From contig NZ_FUWG01000011.1 of assembly GCF_900167145.1 (NCBI RefSeq), positions 1 to 64,000 on the forward strand: a DNA stretch of 64,000 bases, read 5' to 3'. The notes beneath the pieces are model-generated. The model made no database searches and was not told the DNA's origin. It worked only from the letters and a program-made list of their open reading frames with translations. The number at the start of each line of letters is the position of its first letter. The stretch's first letter is position 1. This document shows positions 39,373-47,531 of this stretch, in pieces. This DNA is from Treponema porcinum. GTDB taxonomy: Bacteria > Spirochaetota > Spirochaetia > Treponematales > Treponemataceae. Made by a program: the position numbers and the translations under genes.

Positions 39373-42189
39373 ATGGTTCCACGTTTTTATAAGCGTCCGT
39401 GGATTATTATTGCAGTCTGTGCGGTAATAACTGTTTTTTTCGGGCTTCAGTTGCCGCACCTGAAGATAGAAAGTTCTTCACGGGATTTTCTGCCTAAATC
39501 CGGCGAGTCATACCTTCGTTTTAACCAGTGTGAGGATGAATTTGGAAGTATGGATTTAATCGGTATTTCTCTGGAAACGGAAGATGAGTCGATTTTAACT
39601 CCGGAATATCTTACTGTTGTCGGAAGAATAGCTGCCCGCATTGAAAATCTTTCTGATATAGAAAAAGTTGATGCCATTTCAAATATTGATTTTGTTACAA
39701 GCGAGGACAACAGCCTTGTTGCAACGAATTTGATTGATGAAGAATTGTATTCGATTGACGAGAACGGTAATCCTGTTTTTACAGGAACAAAGGCGGATAT
39801 TAGAAAAATCAATCAGAAATTAATTGAATGGGAAGAAATGTATGACCGCGTTATGATTTCTGATGACGGCAGGGCAACTCAGATGCAGATTGTTATTTCT
39901 GAGAACCGCATTGATTCTGACGGAAATTCCGTAAAAATCTCTAATTCTGAAAAAAATGATATTCTTCAGTCTGTGAAAAAAATAGTTTCGGAAGAGGTAA
40001 GCGGAACCGGTTTGAATCAGACTGTTTATGGTGATACGGTAGTTTCTGACGAGGCGCATACATTTATGGTTCACGATTTGGTATGCCTTATTCCTCTTGT
40101 CGTTCTTGTCGTCAGCCTGAGCCTGTTCTTTTCTTTCAAGACAACGGACGGAACGCTTCTTCCTCTTCTTACTGTATTGATAAGTACTATCTGGTCTTGC
40201 GGACTTATGAGTCTGCTTCATTTTACCTTTACAATCGTTTCAAGCATTATTCCTGTTGCACTGATTGCCGTCGGTTCTGCCTACGGAATTCACGTACTGA
40301 CCCATTACTATATCGCCCTTGAGAAAAACGATAAGCCGATGACAAAGGAACTTCATGCCGAAATTATATGGTCTGGAGTAAAAGAAGTGTTCGGCGCGGT
40401 TTTCCTTGCCGGACTTACGACAGTCGTCGGTTTTATTTCTCTTGTTACAAGTCCTCTTGAGCCGCTCCATAGTTTTGCAATTTTCGCTTCGCTTGGCGTT
40501 CTTTTTTCTCTGCTTCTTGCACTGACTCTTGTTCCTGCGCTTTTGATGACAAAACCTGTAAATCTTATCGGTAAAAAATCCGACCGTATGGAAGCAATTA
40601 TTGCAAGGGCAAAGAGAAAGGCATCTTCAAAGCTAGAAAAAATCCACTCTGAACATTCTGAAGAAAGAAAAGCAGAAGATTCTACTTATTACAGTCTTTT
40701 CAGGTTTTTTGCAGGCACAAAACCTCGCCTTATATTACTCAGCCTTGCCATAGTTATCTGTTCAGCCATTGGAATTAAGAAACTTGTCATAGATACAGCA
40801 ATGATAAATTATTTCCCGGCAACATCAAGATTGAGGCGTGATATTGATTATGTAAACAAACGTTTTGCCGGCACGAACTCTGTCTATATTATTGTTTCTG
40901 CTGATTCTCAGAATTCGGCAGAGGCTGCTTCCGGGTTGGATTCTGACGGATCGGATGATTCTTTTGATGACCTTAGTTTTGATGATTTCGGCGGATTTGA
41001 TGATTTCAATGACTTTACTTCTGAAGAAACTGATTTTTCTGATGAATCTATAGCTGCATCTGTACGGCACGATATGACAAATCCTGAAATTCTTTATGCA
41101 ATGGAAGGACTGCAGAACCGCCTGCTTGAAGAATATCAGGAAGTCGGAAAAGTTGTTTCATTTACGACATTCCTGAAGCGTATGAATCAGGTAATGAATG
41201 CACCTTCTTCTGATTCTGCGGAAACTGCTGATGATGTAGCAAATCTTTCAAAAACTGCATCCGTTCAGGAACTTCTGGAGCTTTTCAGCGAGGCGTATGC
41301 AGATGCCGGCGGAAATGATGCGACTGTGGAAGCAATGATGTCCAAACTGCTTAAGAAATTCAATTACAACGGAACTGATTATTACGAAATTCCGTATGAT
41401 GCAGAAAAATACCCGGTTGAAAGCAGGGAAGAACTTGCAGATTTGGTTTCACAGTATATTATGCTGCTTGGCGGAGATTCTCTGGATCGTTTCGTTGTTC
41501 CGCAGGGATCGTTTACACCGACAAAAATGCGTATTCAGGTGCAGCTTAGAACTCACAGTACGGATTCTGTCGGAGAAATTATTGCCTATGCAAAAGAATA
41601 TGTTGCAAATCATTTTCCTGAAGGCTATACCGTAGAATATACCGGAACGAGCGAAATGGAATACACAATGACAGGAATGGTAATTTCCAGCCAGTTTACT
41701 TCACTGCTTCTGTCCCTGCTCAGCGTGTTTATAATTATTTCAATTTCATTTAAGTCTGGAATTGCCGGTTTGATTGGTGCTATTCCGCTTGCGTTTACCA
41801 TTATATTGAATTATATGATAATGGGACTTACCGGAATAAAACTTGACTTGATAACAAGCATTATTGCTTCTGTTGCAATCGGTGTTGGAATTGACTATAC
41901 AATTCACTTCCTTGAAACGTATCGTGCAGAGCGTGCCAATTCGGACGATCTGGAACTTGTTGTAAAACGTACGTTTAATAAAAGCGGAGTTGGTATTGTA
42001 ACTAATGCACTTGCCGTAGGGCTCGGATTTTTGGTTCTTTGCCTTTCCCAGTTTATTGTTCTACGCTATATAGGAATTCTTGTTGCAATCGTTATGTTCT
42101 CAAGTTCTGCCCTTGCAATGACAATTATCCCTGGAATTCTGCATCTGTATGACTTTAAATTTATGAAGCCAAAAACAGAGCAAAAATAA
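39373..42189 (+). CDS. RND-superfamily MMPL-type transporter
   Basis: A 938-residue inner-membrane protein with the RND two-fold layout: one N-terminal helix (about 8-28), a periplasmic domain, five to six helices (about 235-400), helix 7 near 450-470, a second periplasmic domain, and six helices at the end (about 770-925). GVGIDYTIHFLETYRAER and the matching IPVALIAVGSAYGIHVLTHYY are the repeat signatures. Such proteins move lipids or hydrophobic compounds using the proton gradient. The second periplasmic domain contains an acidic Asp/Phe-rich stretch (40939-41045). The track of open codons begins at 39301, but GGAGG selects 39373. It is followed by a LolA-like gene, a common pairing. Confidence 0.88.
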   Translation: MVPRFYKRPWIIIAVCAVITVFFGLQLPHLKIESSSRDFLPKSGESYLRFNQCEDEFGSMDLIGISLETEDESILTPEYLTVVGRIAARIENLSDIEKVDAISNIDFVTSEDNSLVATNLIDEELYSIDENGNPVFTGTKADIRKINQKLIEWEEMYDRVMISDDGRATQMQIVISENRIDSDGNSVKISNSEKNDILQSVKKIVSEEVSGTGLNQTVYGDTVVSDEAHTFMVHDLVCLIPLVVLVVSLSLFFSFKTTDGTLLPLLTVLISTIWSCGLMSLLHFTFTIVSSIIPVALIAVGSAYGIHVLTHYYIALEKNDKPMTKELHAEIIWSGVKEVFGAVFLAGLTTVVGFISLVTSPLEPLHSFAIFASLGVLFSLLLALTLVPALLMTKPVNLIGKKSDRMEAIIARAKRKASSKLEKIHSEHSEERKAEDSTYYSLFRFFAGTKPRLILLSLAIVICSAIGIKKLVIDTAMINYFPATSRLRRDIDYVNKRFAGTNSVYIIVSADSQNSAEAASGLDSDGSDDSFDDLSFDDFGGFDDFNDFTSEETDFSDESIAASVRHDMTNPEILYAMEGLQNRLLEEYQEVGKVVSFTTFLKRMNQVMNAPSSDSAETADDVANLSKTASVQELLELFSEAYADAGGNDATVEAMMSKLLKKFNYNGTDYYEIPYDAEKYPVESREELADLVSQYIMLLGGDSLDRFVVPQGSFTPTKMRIQVQLRTHSTDSVGEIIAYAKEYVANHFPEGYTVEYTGTSEMEYTMTGMVISSQFTSLLLSLLSVFIIISISFKSGIAGLIGAIPLAFTIILNYMIMGLTGIKLDLITSIIASVAIGVGIDYTIHFLETYRAERANSDDLELVVKRTFNKSGVGIVTNALAVGLGFLVLCLSQFIVLRYIGILVAIVMFSSSALAMTIIPGILHLYDFKFMKPKTEQK

Positions 42190-42263
42190 AGAAACTGCGG
42201 ACTGAATGTTTCATTCTGTCCGTAAAAATGCAAGTCATGTGCATTTATTTTTGGAGGTTTATT

Positions 42264-43049
42264 ATGAAAAAAATTGTAGCATTTGCAGCTGCCCTGGTTG
42301 CAGGCTGTTCAGCATTTGCAATTGATGCTGTTACAGTTATGACACAGGCTCACGATGTTGAAAAACCGGCTTTTACAATGTCTAAGGTAAAAATGGACTT
42401 GATTGAGAAAAACGGTGTGCTTCAGGAATCTCGTGTAGTTACGGAATATGGCCGTGAAAAAGATGATTTGTCATCTATTGTTATGATTTTTAACAGTCCG
42501 GCATCTGTAAAGGATACCCGCTTTTTAATGCTTGAAAACGGACCTGGAAAAGATGATGATAAATTTATTTATCTTCCGTCGTTGAAAACAACACGCCGTA
42601 TTGCTGCAAGTGAAGGTTCTAAGTCATTTATGGGAACAGATGCATCTTATGATGACCTTTCTACTCGTGAAGTTGACGAAGATGAGCATGAGATGATTTC
42701 TGAGAAAGAAGAGAAGAACGGATATACGTGCTGGGTTGTAAAATCAACCCCGAAAGATCCGAAAAGTTCTCAGTATCAGTACCGCATTAACTATATAGAT
42801 CAGGAAACAAATTATCCTGTATATACAGAAATGTATGATAAAAAAGGAAAGCTTTGGAAGACGCTTACGCTTGAAAAACTTGAAAAACGTTCCGGCGAAA
42901 CTGGAAAAATATATGATATGCCGATTCAGGAATATATGAAGAACGTTCAGACAGGACATTCAACTCGTCTTACGATTGTTCAGCTTAAACTTGATTCAGA
43001 AATCCCTGACAGGGTATTTACATCAAGCTTCTTGAATACAGGAAAATAA
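42264..43049 (+). CDS. LolA-like outer-membrane lipoprotein-sorting protein
   Basis: A 261-residue periplasmic protein with a signal peptide (KKIVAFAAALVAGCSAFA) and the LolA-like beta fold of the 'outer membrane lipoprotein-sorting' group usually found beside MMPL exporters. Segments such as DKFIYLPSLKTTRRIAASEGSKSFMGTDASYDDL, here only named in part (LPSLKTTRRI, SFMGTDASYDDL), are strongly typical. It likely accepts a lipid or lipoprotein from the upstream exporter. GGAGG precedes the ATG at 42264; 12 more upstream codons are open but lack support. Ends at a strong bidirectional terminator. Confidence 0.85.
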   Translation: MKKIVAFAAALVAGCSAFAIDAVTVMTQAHDVEKPAFTMSKVKMDLIEKNGVLQESRVVTEYGREKDDLSSIVMIFNSPASVKDTRFLMLENGPGKDDDKFIYLPSLKTTRRIAASEGSKSFMGTDASYDDLSTREVDEDEHEMISEKEEKNGYTCWVVKSTPKDPKSSQYQYRINYIDQETNYPVYTEMYDKKGKLWKTLTLEKLEKRSGETGKIYDMPIQEYMKNVQTGHSTRLTIVQLKLDSEIPDRVFTSSFLNTGK

Positions 43050-43062
43050 AAACTGATTGGAT

Positions 43063-43099
43063 AAATAAAAAGGCTGCGTTTTACGCAGCCTTTTTATTT
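43063..43099. terminator. Bidirectional terminator between convergent operons
   Basis: A perfect 17-bp inverted repeat (43063-43079 and 43083-43099) with loop TTT. The core is GGCTGCGT/ACGCAGCC and both ends are A/T runs. It serves the LolA-like gene and the minus-strand HATPase operon. Confidence 0.93.
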
Positions 43100-43114
43100 T
43101 AAATGCAAATTATA

Positions 43115-43648
43115 TTAGTGTTTTGGTCCAAAGCGTTTCAGCATAGCAACGGCATTGCGTTTTCCGTTATAAACGAATCCGCCGTTCCAGTATTCCAGTG
43201 CTGCAAACAGGGCATTTCCGCCGTCCTGTGCATCTGATTCTTTTGTTTTAAATGAAACATAATCTGCAAGCTTTTCATAGTCCTGATTGTGAAGGCAGGA
43301 AAGGCGCTTTCTGTTAAATTCATTCCATTTTTCAAGATCTTTAAAACCTTCGCCTTCATCCTGTACTATAACATGCGCATGGGTAGGGCTGAATGAATAC
43401 CATACCGTAACTTTTTTGTTCAAATCACAGTGATTTCCGTGTTTTACGCCGTTTTTGATTACTTCACTAATCTGCTGTTCCAACAAGTTCAATTCTTTTA
43501 TTTCAGAAGGTGCTGACTGAACAATCAGAAGTGTGAAGTATCTGATCTGACGGAAATCAGAAGGAAAATCTTTCCTAAGCATATTTGTTTTATCGAATAA
43601 AGGATCGTTGTCATCAGAGCGCAATTCTTTAATTTCTAAATCTTCCAT
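43115..43648 (-). CDS. HATPase-domain anti-sigma-type serine kinase (RsbW/SpoIIAB-like)
   Basis: A 177-residue protein with a GHKL ATPase fold as in anti-sigma kinases. The N box is LEQQISEVIKNGVKHGNH (about residues 57-74), followed by VIVQDEGEGF (G1 box, about 93-102). The C-terminal part, with an unusual DGGNALFAALEYW segment, replaces the usual G2 region. It ends the operon SpoIIE phosphatase - STAS - HATPase, so the three should form a partner switch in which this kinase phosphorylates the STAS protein and may hold another target, such as a sigma factor or enzyme. TGGAG precedes the ATG. Confidence 0.85.
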   Translation of the reverse strand: MEDLEIKELRSDDNDPLFDKTNMLRKDFPSDFRQIRYFTLLIVQSAPSEIKELNLLEQQISEVIKNGVKHGNHCDLNKKVTVWYSFSPTHAHVIVQDEGEGFKDLEKWNEFNRKRLSCLHNQDYEKLADYVSFKTKESDAQDGGNALFAALEYWNGGFVYNGKRNAVAMLKRFGPKH

Positions 43649-43692
43649 TTGTAAATCTCCAGAAAATGAATTTGTAAAAGTTCTTTAGAGGT

Positions 43693-44031
43693 TTATTCTT
43701 TTACCATCAAAAGTGCTTCTTCTACACTGTTTGCAATCGGGAAATAACCCATAAGCTTTGTAAGTTCTATAACTTTTTTTACAGAACCATGGATATTTGA
43801 GATTGCAAGTTTAAGATTCATCTTTTTAATCGTTGAGCTGATGTAAATGAGCGCACCAATTCCAGATGAGTCAATGTAGTCTACCTGCTCAAGATTTATA
43901 ATGAAGATTTTAATGTTCTTTTCAATCATCTTCATAACAAGCTCTTTGAGCTTATAGGAGTTATAGAGATCCATTTCCCCATTTACATCGATTATGTAGA
44001 CGTCCCCATTTTTACGTATTTTAAGTTCCAT
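43693..44031 (-). CDS. STAS-domain anti-anti-sigma factor
   Basis: A 112-residue STAS protein of the SpoIIAA/RsbV type. The phospho-switch motif DYIDSSGIGALIYI is at about residues 51-64. Unlike the STAS protein at 837-1133 it keeps the classic DSSG sequence. It is encoded 11 bases after the phosphatase gene and 44 bases before the kinase gene, so it is the probable substrate of both. AAGGAG lies before the ATG. The final output of the switch is not visible in the window. Confidence 0.9.
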   Translation of the reverse strand: MELKIRKNGDVYIIDVNGEMDLYNSYKLKELVMKMIEKNIKIFIINLEQVDYIDSSGIGALIYISSTIKKMNLKLAISNIHGSVKKVIELTKLMGYFPIANSVEEALLMVKE

Positions 44032-44042
44032 AATGAAGCTCC

Positions 44043-45716
44043 TTATCCCTGTATTTTTACAACCAGAAGACTCTGGTCGTCATATTGCTGTGTTGTACCA
44101 CAGAATTTTTTAATGCTGTCCTTAACTTTGTTTGCAATATCTTTTCCCGATAATTTACAATTTGCCTTAATAACATTTGTAAGGTTATTAAGTGAATATT
44201 GTACACCATTTTCATTAAGACATTCAAGTACACCGTCCGTACAGGAAATTAAAATATCACCTGCATTCAGCGTTAAGTCAATGTCTTTATATTCTGTTGT
44301 TTTTTCAACTCCTATAGGTTCGCAGTCAATGGATATTTTCTTGATTGTTCCTTCTGCGGCGGAGTAGAACAGAACCGGATTTGTTCCGCTTGTTGCTACC
44401 TGTGCTGTATTGTCAATGCTGTTGTAGTTTATGAGGGATACGCTTGCAAAGTGATCCATACCGTTCTTTTCAGAGCAGATTGCGCGGTTTACCCATTCAA
44501 GCAGTGTTGCGGAACTTTTGTTCGTGTTGGAAACAAGTCTGAACATAGCCCTTATCATTGCCATAATGATAAGCGAATTCATACCTTTTCCGGCTACGTC
44601 ACCCATAATGAATGTAATTCGTTCTTTTCTTGACGGAATAATATCGTAATAGTCGCCGCATACGTTTTCTGCCGGCATAGAGTATTTTCCGATTGAAAGC
44701 TTGTTGATGACCGGCATTTTTTCCGGCAGGAGAGCTTTCTGGAATTTTGTTGCGATGTCGCCTTCTTTTGTAAGTTCTGCGTGTTCTGTAAACGCAATAA
44801 AACTGTTCAGAGGTCTGAGAGCCGTTGAGGCGGCTTCTACAATCGTGCAGGCATCGTTCATTTCATCCTGAGTGAACGGTTCCTGTCCTGCTGCGCGTGA
44901 AATGCAGACAAGTGCAATGTTTTCGCCGTCCTGCTGCATCGGTATGAAAAGGTAAGGACCGCATTTTAAGAACTCTTCCGGCTCGTTCTGGAATACAGGA
45001 GAATTCTTTGCGTTCGGTTCAGCTATGTTTACAGGCTTGCCGGCAGTAAAAATATCTCCGAAAATGTTGCCTGATACGGCAAACTGGGAGAATTTGAAGT
45101 TCGTTTCTACGCGAATCGGTTTATGGGGCAAATCTTCCGGCAGTTTGTACGGCGGCGGAAATTTTCCTTCCAGTGATTTTACTGCAAGTACGTCATCAAA
45201 TTCATCATATAAAAGCACGGCACATCCGTCCGCGCCTGTTTTTTCCAGCAATAGTTTGTCAAAATATTGAAGGAATGCAGACATTGCATCTTCTGAACTG
45301 AAGAAACCGGCTGCTTTTGTTACAAGATCCCTGTTAATAGAGATAATGTCGGAATATTTTTCCTTTATTTGTTCTATGGCTTCTTTTGTTATTGCATCAG
45401 CATCGCTGTTCTGTTCTTTTTCTTTCTGGTTTTTCTTTTGAGCACGTTTTTTAGGATCAGAAACTGCAAGTACGAATGCGTATATAATCAGCAGGAATTC
45501 AGAAAGCAGGAATGTTACTACAAGATACATAATCTGTCTGTTTTTATATGTATACAATAATCCTGCTATGCTTACACCGATTGCAAGATAGAACACAAAA
45601 CTTACTTTTGATGTGTTTCTAATCTTTGATAGCAGAAGCAGGATAAAAAGAATGAGTCCGGCTGCCGCTGCTATAAGAATAGGAATATGTACGAAAGAAT
45701 CAATTGTTGAATCCAA
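44043..45716 (-). CDS. Membrane-bound GAF-SpoIIE serine phosphatase
   Basis: A 557-residue protein. Three hydrophobic helices are near residues 9-28, 39-56 and 63-88; then a coiled linker, a GAF sensor domain (about 145-305) and a SpoIIE/PP2C phosphatase domain (about 335-555), with VCGDYYDII, FIMGDVAGKGMNSLI, DGVLECLNENG and YDDQSLLVVK carrying the metal-binding aspartates. It should dephosphorylate the STAS protein encoded next, in response to a cue sensed by GAF or the membrane part. The start is TTG, supported by AAGGAG at the right distance and by the absence of a nearby ATG. Confidence 0.88.
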   Translation of the reverse strand: MDSTIDSFVHIPILIAAAAGLILFILLLLSKIRNTSKVSFVFYLAIGVSIAGLLYTYKNRQIMYLVVTFLLSEFLLIIYAFVLAVSDPKKRAQKKNQKEKEQNSDADAITKEAIEQIKEKYSDIISINRDLVTKAAGFFSSEDAMSAFLQYFDKLLLEKTGADGCAVLLYDEFDDVLAVKSLEGKFPPPYKLPEDLPHKPIRVETNFKFSQFAVSGNIFGDIFTAGKPVNIAEPNAKNSPVFQNEPEEFLKCGPYLFIPMQQDGENIALVCISRAAGQEPFTQDEMNDACTIVEAASTALRPLNSFIAFTEHAELTKEGDIATKFQKALLPEKMPVINKLSIGKYSMPAENVCGDYYDIIPSRKERITFIMGDVAGKGMNSLIIMAMIRAMFRLVSNTNKSSATLLEWVNRAICSEKNGMDHFASVSLINYNSIDNTAQVATSGTNPVLFYSAAEGTIKKISIDCEPIGVEKTTEYKDIDLTLNAGDILISCTDGVLECLNENGVQYSLNNLTNVIKANCKLSGKDIANKVKDSIKKFCGTTQQYDDQSLLVVKIQG

Positions 45717-45759
45717 ATTTATACTCCTTAGGAAAACTTTAAATTCTTAGTTTTAAATA

Positions 45760-45788
45760 ATTCTAACATCGAAATATTCTGCCGTCAA
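45760..45788 (-). promoter_or_regulatory. Promoter of the partner-switching operon
   Basis: Minus strand TTGACG (45783-45788), 17-bp spacer, TAGAAT (45760-45765). The leader is about 37 bases with AAGGAG. Confidence 0.65.
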
Positions 45789-45844
45789 GTTTTAGATTGA
45801 GAAGTTTTCCATATCATATTTATCTGTTGTTTTTCCCCGTATCA

Positions 45845-46750
45845 TTACTTTTTTTTTCTGCGGAACAATAATTTATTCTTCAGGTTTTTTATTTTCTTAA
45901 AAAGAGACCATTTGTATTCCTGCTTGATGTCGTTTGCTACAATATCAAGAGGTATGCCGTCGCCAAATTTTTTCTTCAGTTCATCGTAGCAGTGGATGAG
46001 CCAGATGTACAGGTCACCGGCAGTTCTCTTCTTTATATATTTCATTATTTTGTATTTTTCGATGACGGCGATTACTGGCATATACACTGTGTTGAACCAG
46101 GAAGTTATGGCTGCTTCCATAGTTATTTCTTTTTTAATTCCCTGATTTATGAAATATTTGTGCGTCAGTATGTGCTGGTAGATGATGTCGTATTGTCCCG
46201 GACTTGAAAAGTCAAGGTTCCAGTAGTCGGTGATGTCGCCGAATGATGTTTCAAAGTAAAAATTCTTTTTTTCATAGACGATTATCTGCCTGAGCATTTC
46301 TCCCAGCGTACGGACTGGAGAAAGTTTTATTTCCGTCTGGAGGGAGACGATTTCTGCATCTATGAATTCAACGCCTTTTGATTTTGCGACGGAAACGCGG
46401 TGGTTTCCGTCACGGACAAAATACAGTCCTCCCAGTTCGTATACGCGTATAGGCGGAAGGATTATGTCCTTGATGACTGCTTCATCTACGTGTTCCCACC
46501 GTTCCTTCATAAATGAATTCTTTGGAAAGAACTGGTTGTCGAAGTCTTTATATCTTCCTTCGCTTCCTACTATTTTGGAAATCGGAATTGTCTGCATACC
46601 TACATACGTTTCGTTCTGCGGCTTTATAATCTGCCGGATCTGCTTGAATGAAATCATTGAGGCTTCTTCAGGGGTCAGGATGTGCTGAAGTTCATTTATA
46701 AGTGCTTTGTTGCGAGCTTTTGAGAAGTCATTTTCTGTTTCTTGTGACAT
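45845..46750 (-). CDS. ParB-like domain protein (DUF4032-like)
   Basis: A 301-residue protein. The ParB/Srx-like module covers about residues 55-150: VGSEGRYKDFDNQFFP, LPPIRVYELGGLYFVRDGNHRVSVAKSKG and FIDAEIV match the ParB-like part of DUF4032-type proteins, where the DGNHR motif is strongly conserved. The remaining helical region has no recognised domain, and the tail is very basic. A DNA role is not certain. A frame opens 22 codons earlier, but GGGAGAATAAA places the start at 46750, one base after the phosphoesterase stop, so the two are coupled. Confidence 0.72.
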   Translation of the reverse strand: MSQETENDFSKARNKALINELQHILTPEEASMISFKQIRQIIKPQNETYVGMQTIPISKIVGSEGRYKDFDNQFFPKNSFMKERWEHVDEAVIKDIILPPIRVYELGGLYFVRDGNHRVSVAKSKGVEFIDAEIVSLQTEIKLSPVRTLGEMLRQIIVYEKKNFYFETSFGDITDYWNLDFSSPGQYDIIYQHILTHKYFINQGIKKEITMEAAITSWFNTVYMPVIAVIEKYKIMKYIKKRTAGDLYIWLIHCYDELKKKFGDGIPLDIVANDIKQEYKWSLFKKIKNLKNKLLFRRKKK

Positions 46751-46751
46751 T

Positions 46752-47501
46752 TTATTCTCCCGTGTTGTGTTTATCCTGTTTTTGCGGAAACTGAATGACG
46801 CAGTGTGCGTATGCATTTACGACGGTTGTATCACCGTATTTTCCTATTCGTTCTTCCCGCTGGTCGTACAGGTGTATGTGTCCGTGCACCATATATTCCG
46901 GTCTGAATGTTTTTATGAACCAGTTGTAGCATTTGAAACCTATGTGGCACGGGTCTTTTTTGTCGTGAATATTAAGCGGCGGTGCATGCGTAAGGAAAAT
47001 GTCAAGGTATTTTCCGTAGCGCAGTTTGTTCAGAATCAGGCGCGGAACAAGAAGCAGCAGGCGGAACATCATTTCCGAGTCTGTATACTGGTTTAAGCCG
47101 TTGTTGTACCGCCTTGAGCCGGAAACGCCGGCAATGATAAGCGGAGTTTCTTTTTTTGTCCTTAAATCCGTGTATGACAGTTCCCTGTTGTAGAGAACCT
47201 TGAAGCCTGCGTAAACTGCACCGTGGTCGTGCTTCGTTATGTTGTTGTTTATGACAGCATCTTCCGGCAGCGGCGTTTGCGGTGACGGATTTTTGTTGTT
47301 GTGATAGTACTTGTATTCTTTCAGATTGTGGTTACCGAATATAAAATATGTCGGCTTGTTAAGAACCGTTACGATAAAGTCAACGTAATCCATCGGCAGG
47401 TCGCCTGCGCACAGTACGGCATCTACGTCGGGAAAATTCTTCTGCGCGTTCACAGAGTAGATGAGAGGGTCGATTTGGTCTGATACGCATAGGATTTTCA
47501 T
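46752..47501 (-). CDS. Calcineurin-like metallophosphoesterase
   Basis: A 249-residue cytoplasmic phosphoesterase. The metal-ligand motifs are present in order: SDQID (in place of the usual DxH), LCAGDLP, IFGNHNLKEY, LTHAPPLNI and VHGHIHLYDQ. Substrate unknown; the family includes phosphodiesterases and protein phosphatases. The first motif departs from the classical DxH, so metal binding may be modified. AAGG precedes the ATG. It lies 30 bases after the TPR-Mrr gene and just before the ParB-like gene in one minus-strand operon. Confidence 0.82.
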   Translation of the reverse strand: MKILCVSDQIDPLIYSVNAQKNFPDVDAVLCAGDLPMDYVDFIVTVLNKPTYFIFGNHNLKEYKYYHNNKNPSPQTPLPEDAVINNNITKHDHGAVYAGFKVLYNRELSYTDLRTKKETPLIIAGVSGSRRYNNGLNQYTDSEMMFRLLLLVPRLILNKLRYGKYLDIFLTHAPPLNIHDKKDPCHIGFKCYNWFIKTFRPEYMVHGHIHLYDQREERIGKYGDTTVVNAYAHCVIQFPQKQDKHNTGE

Positions 47502-47531
47502 TTTACGAACCTTGACTAGTCTTTTGATTTA

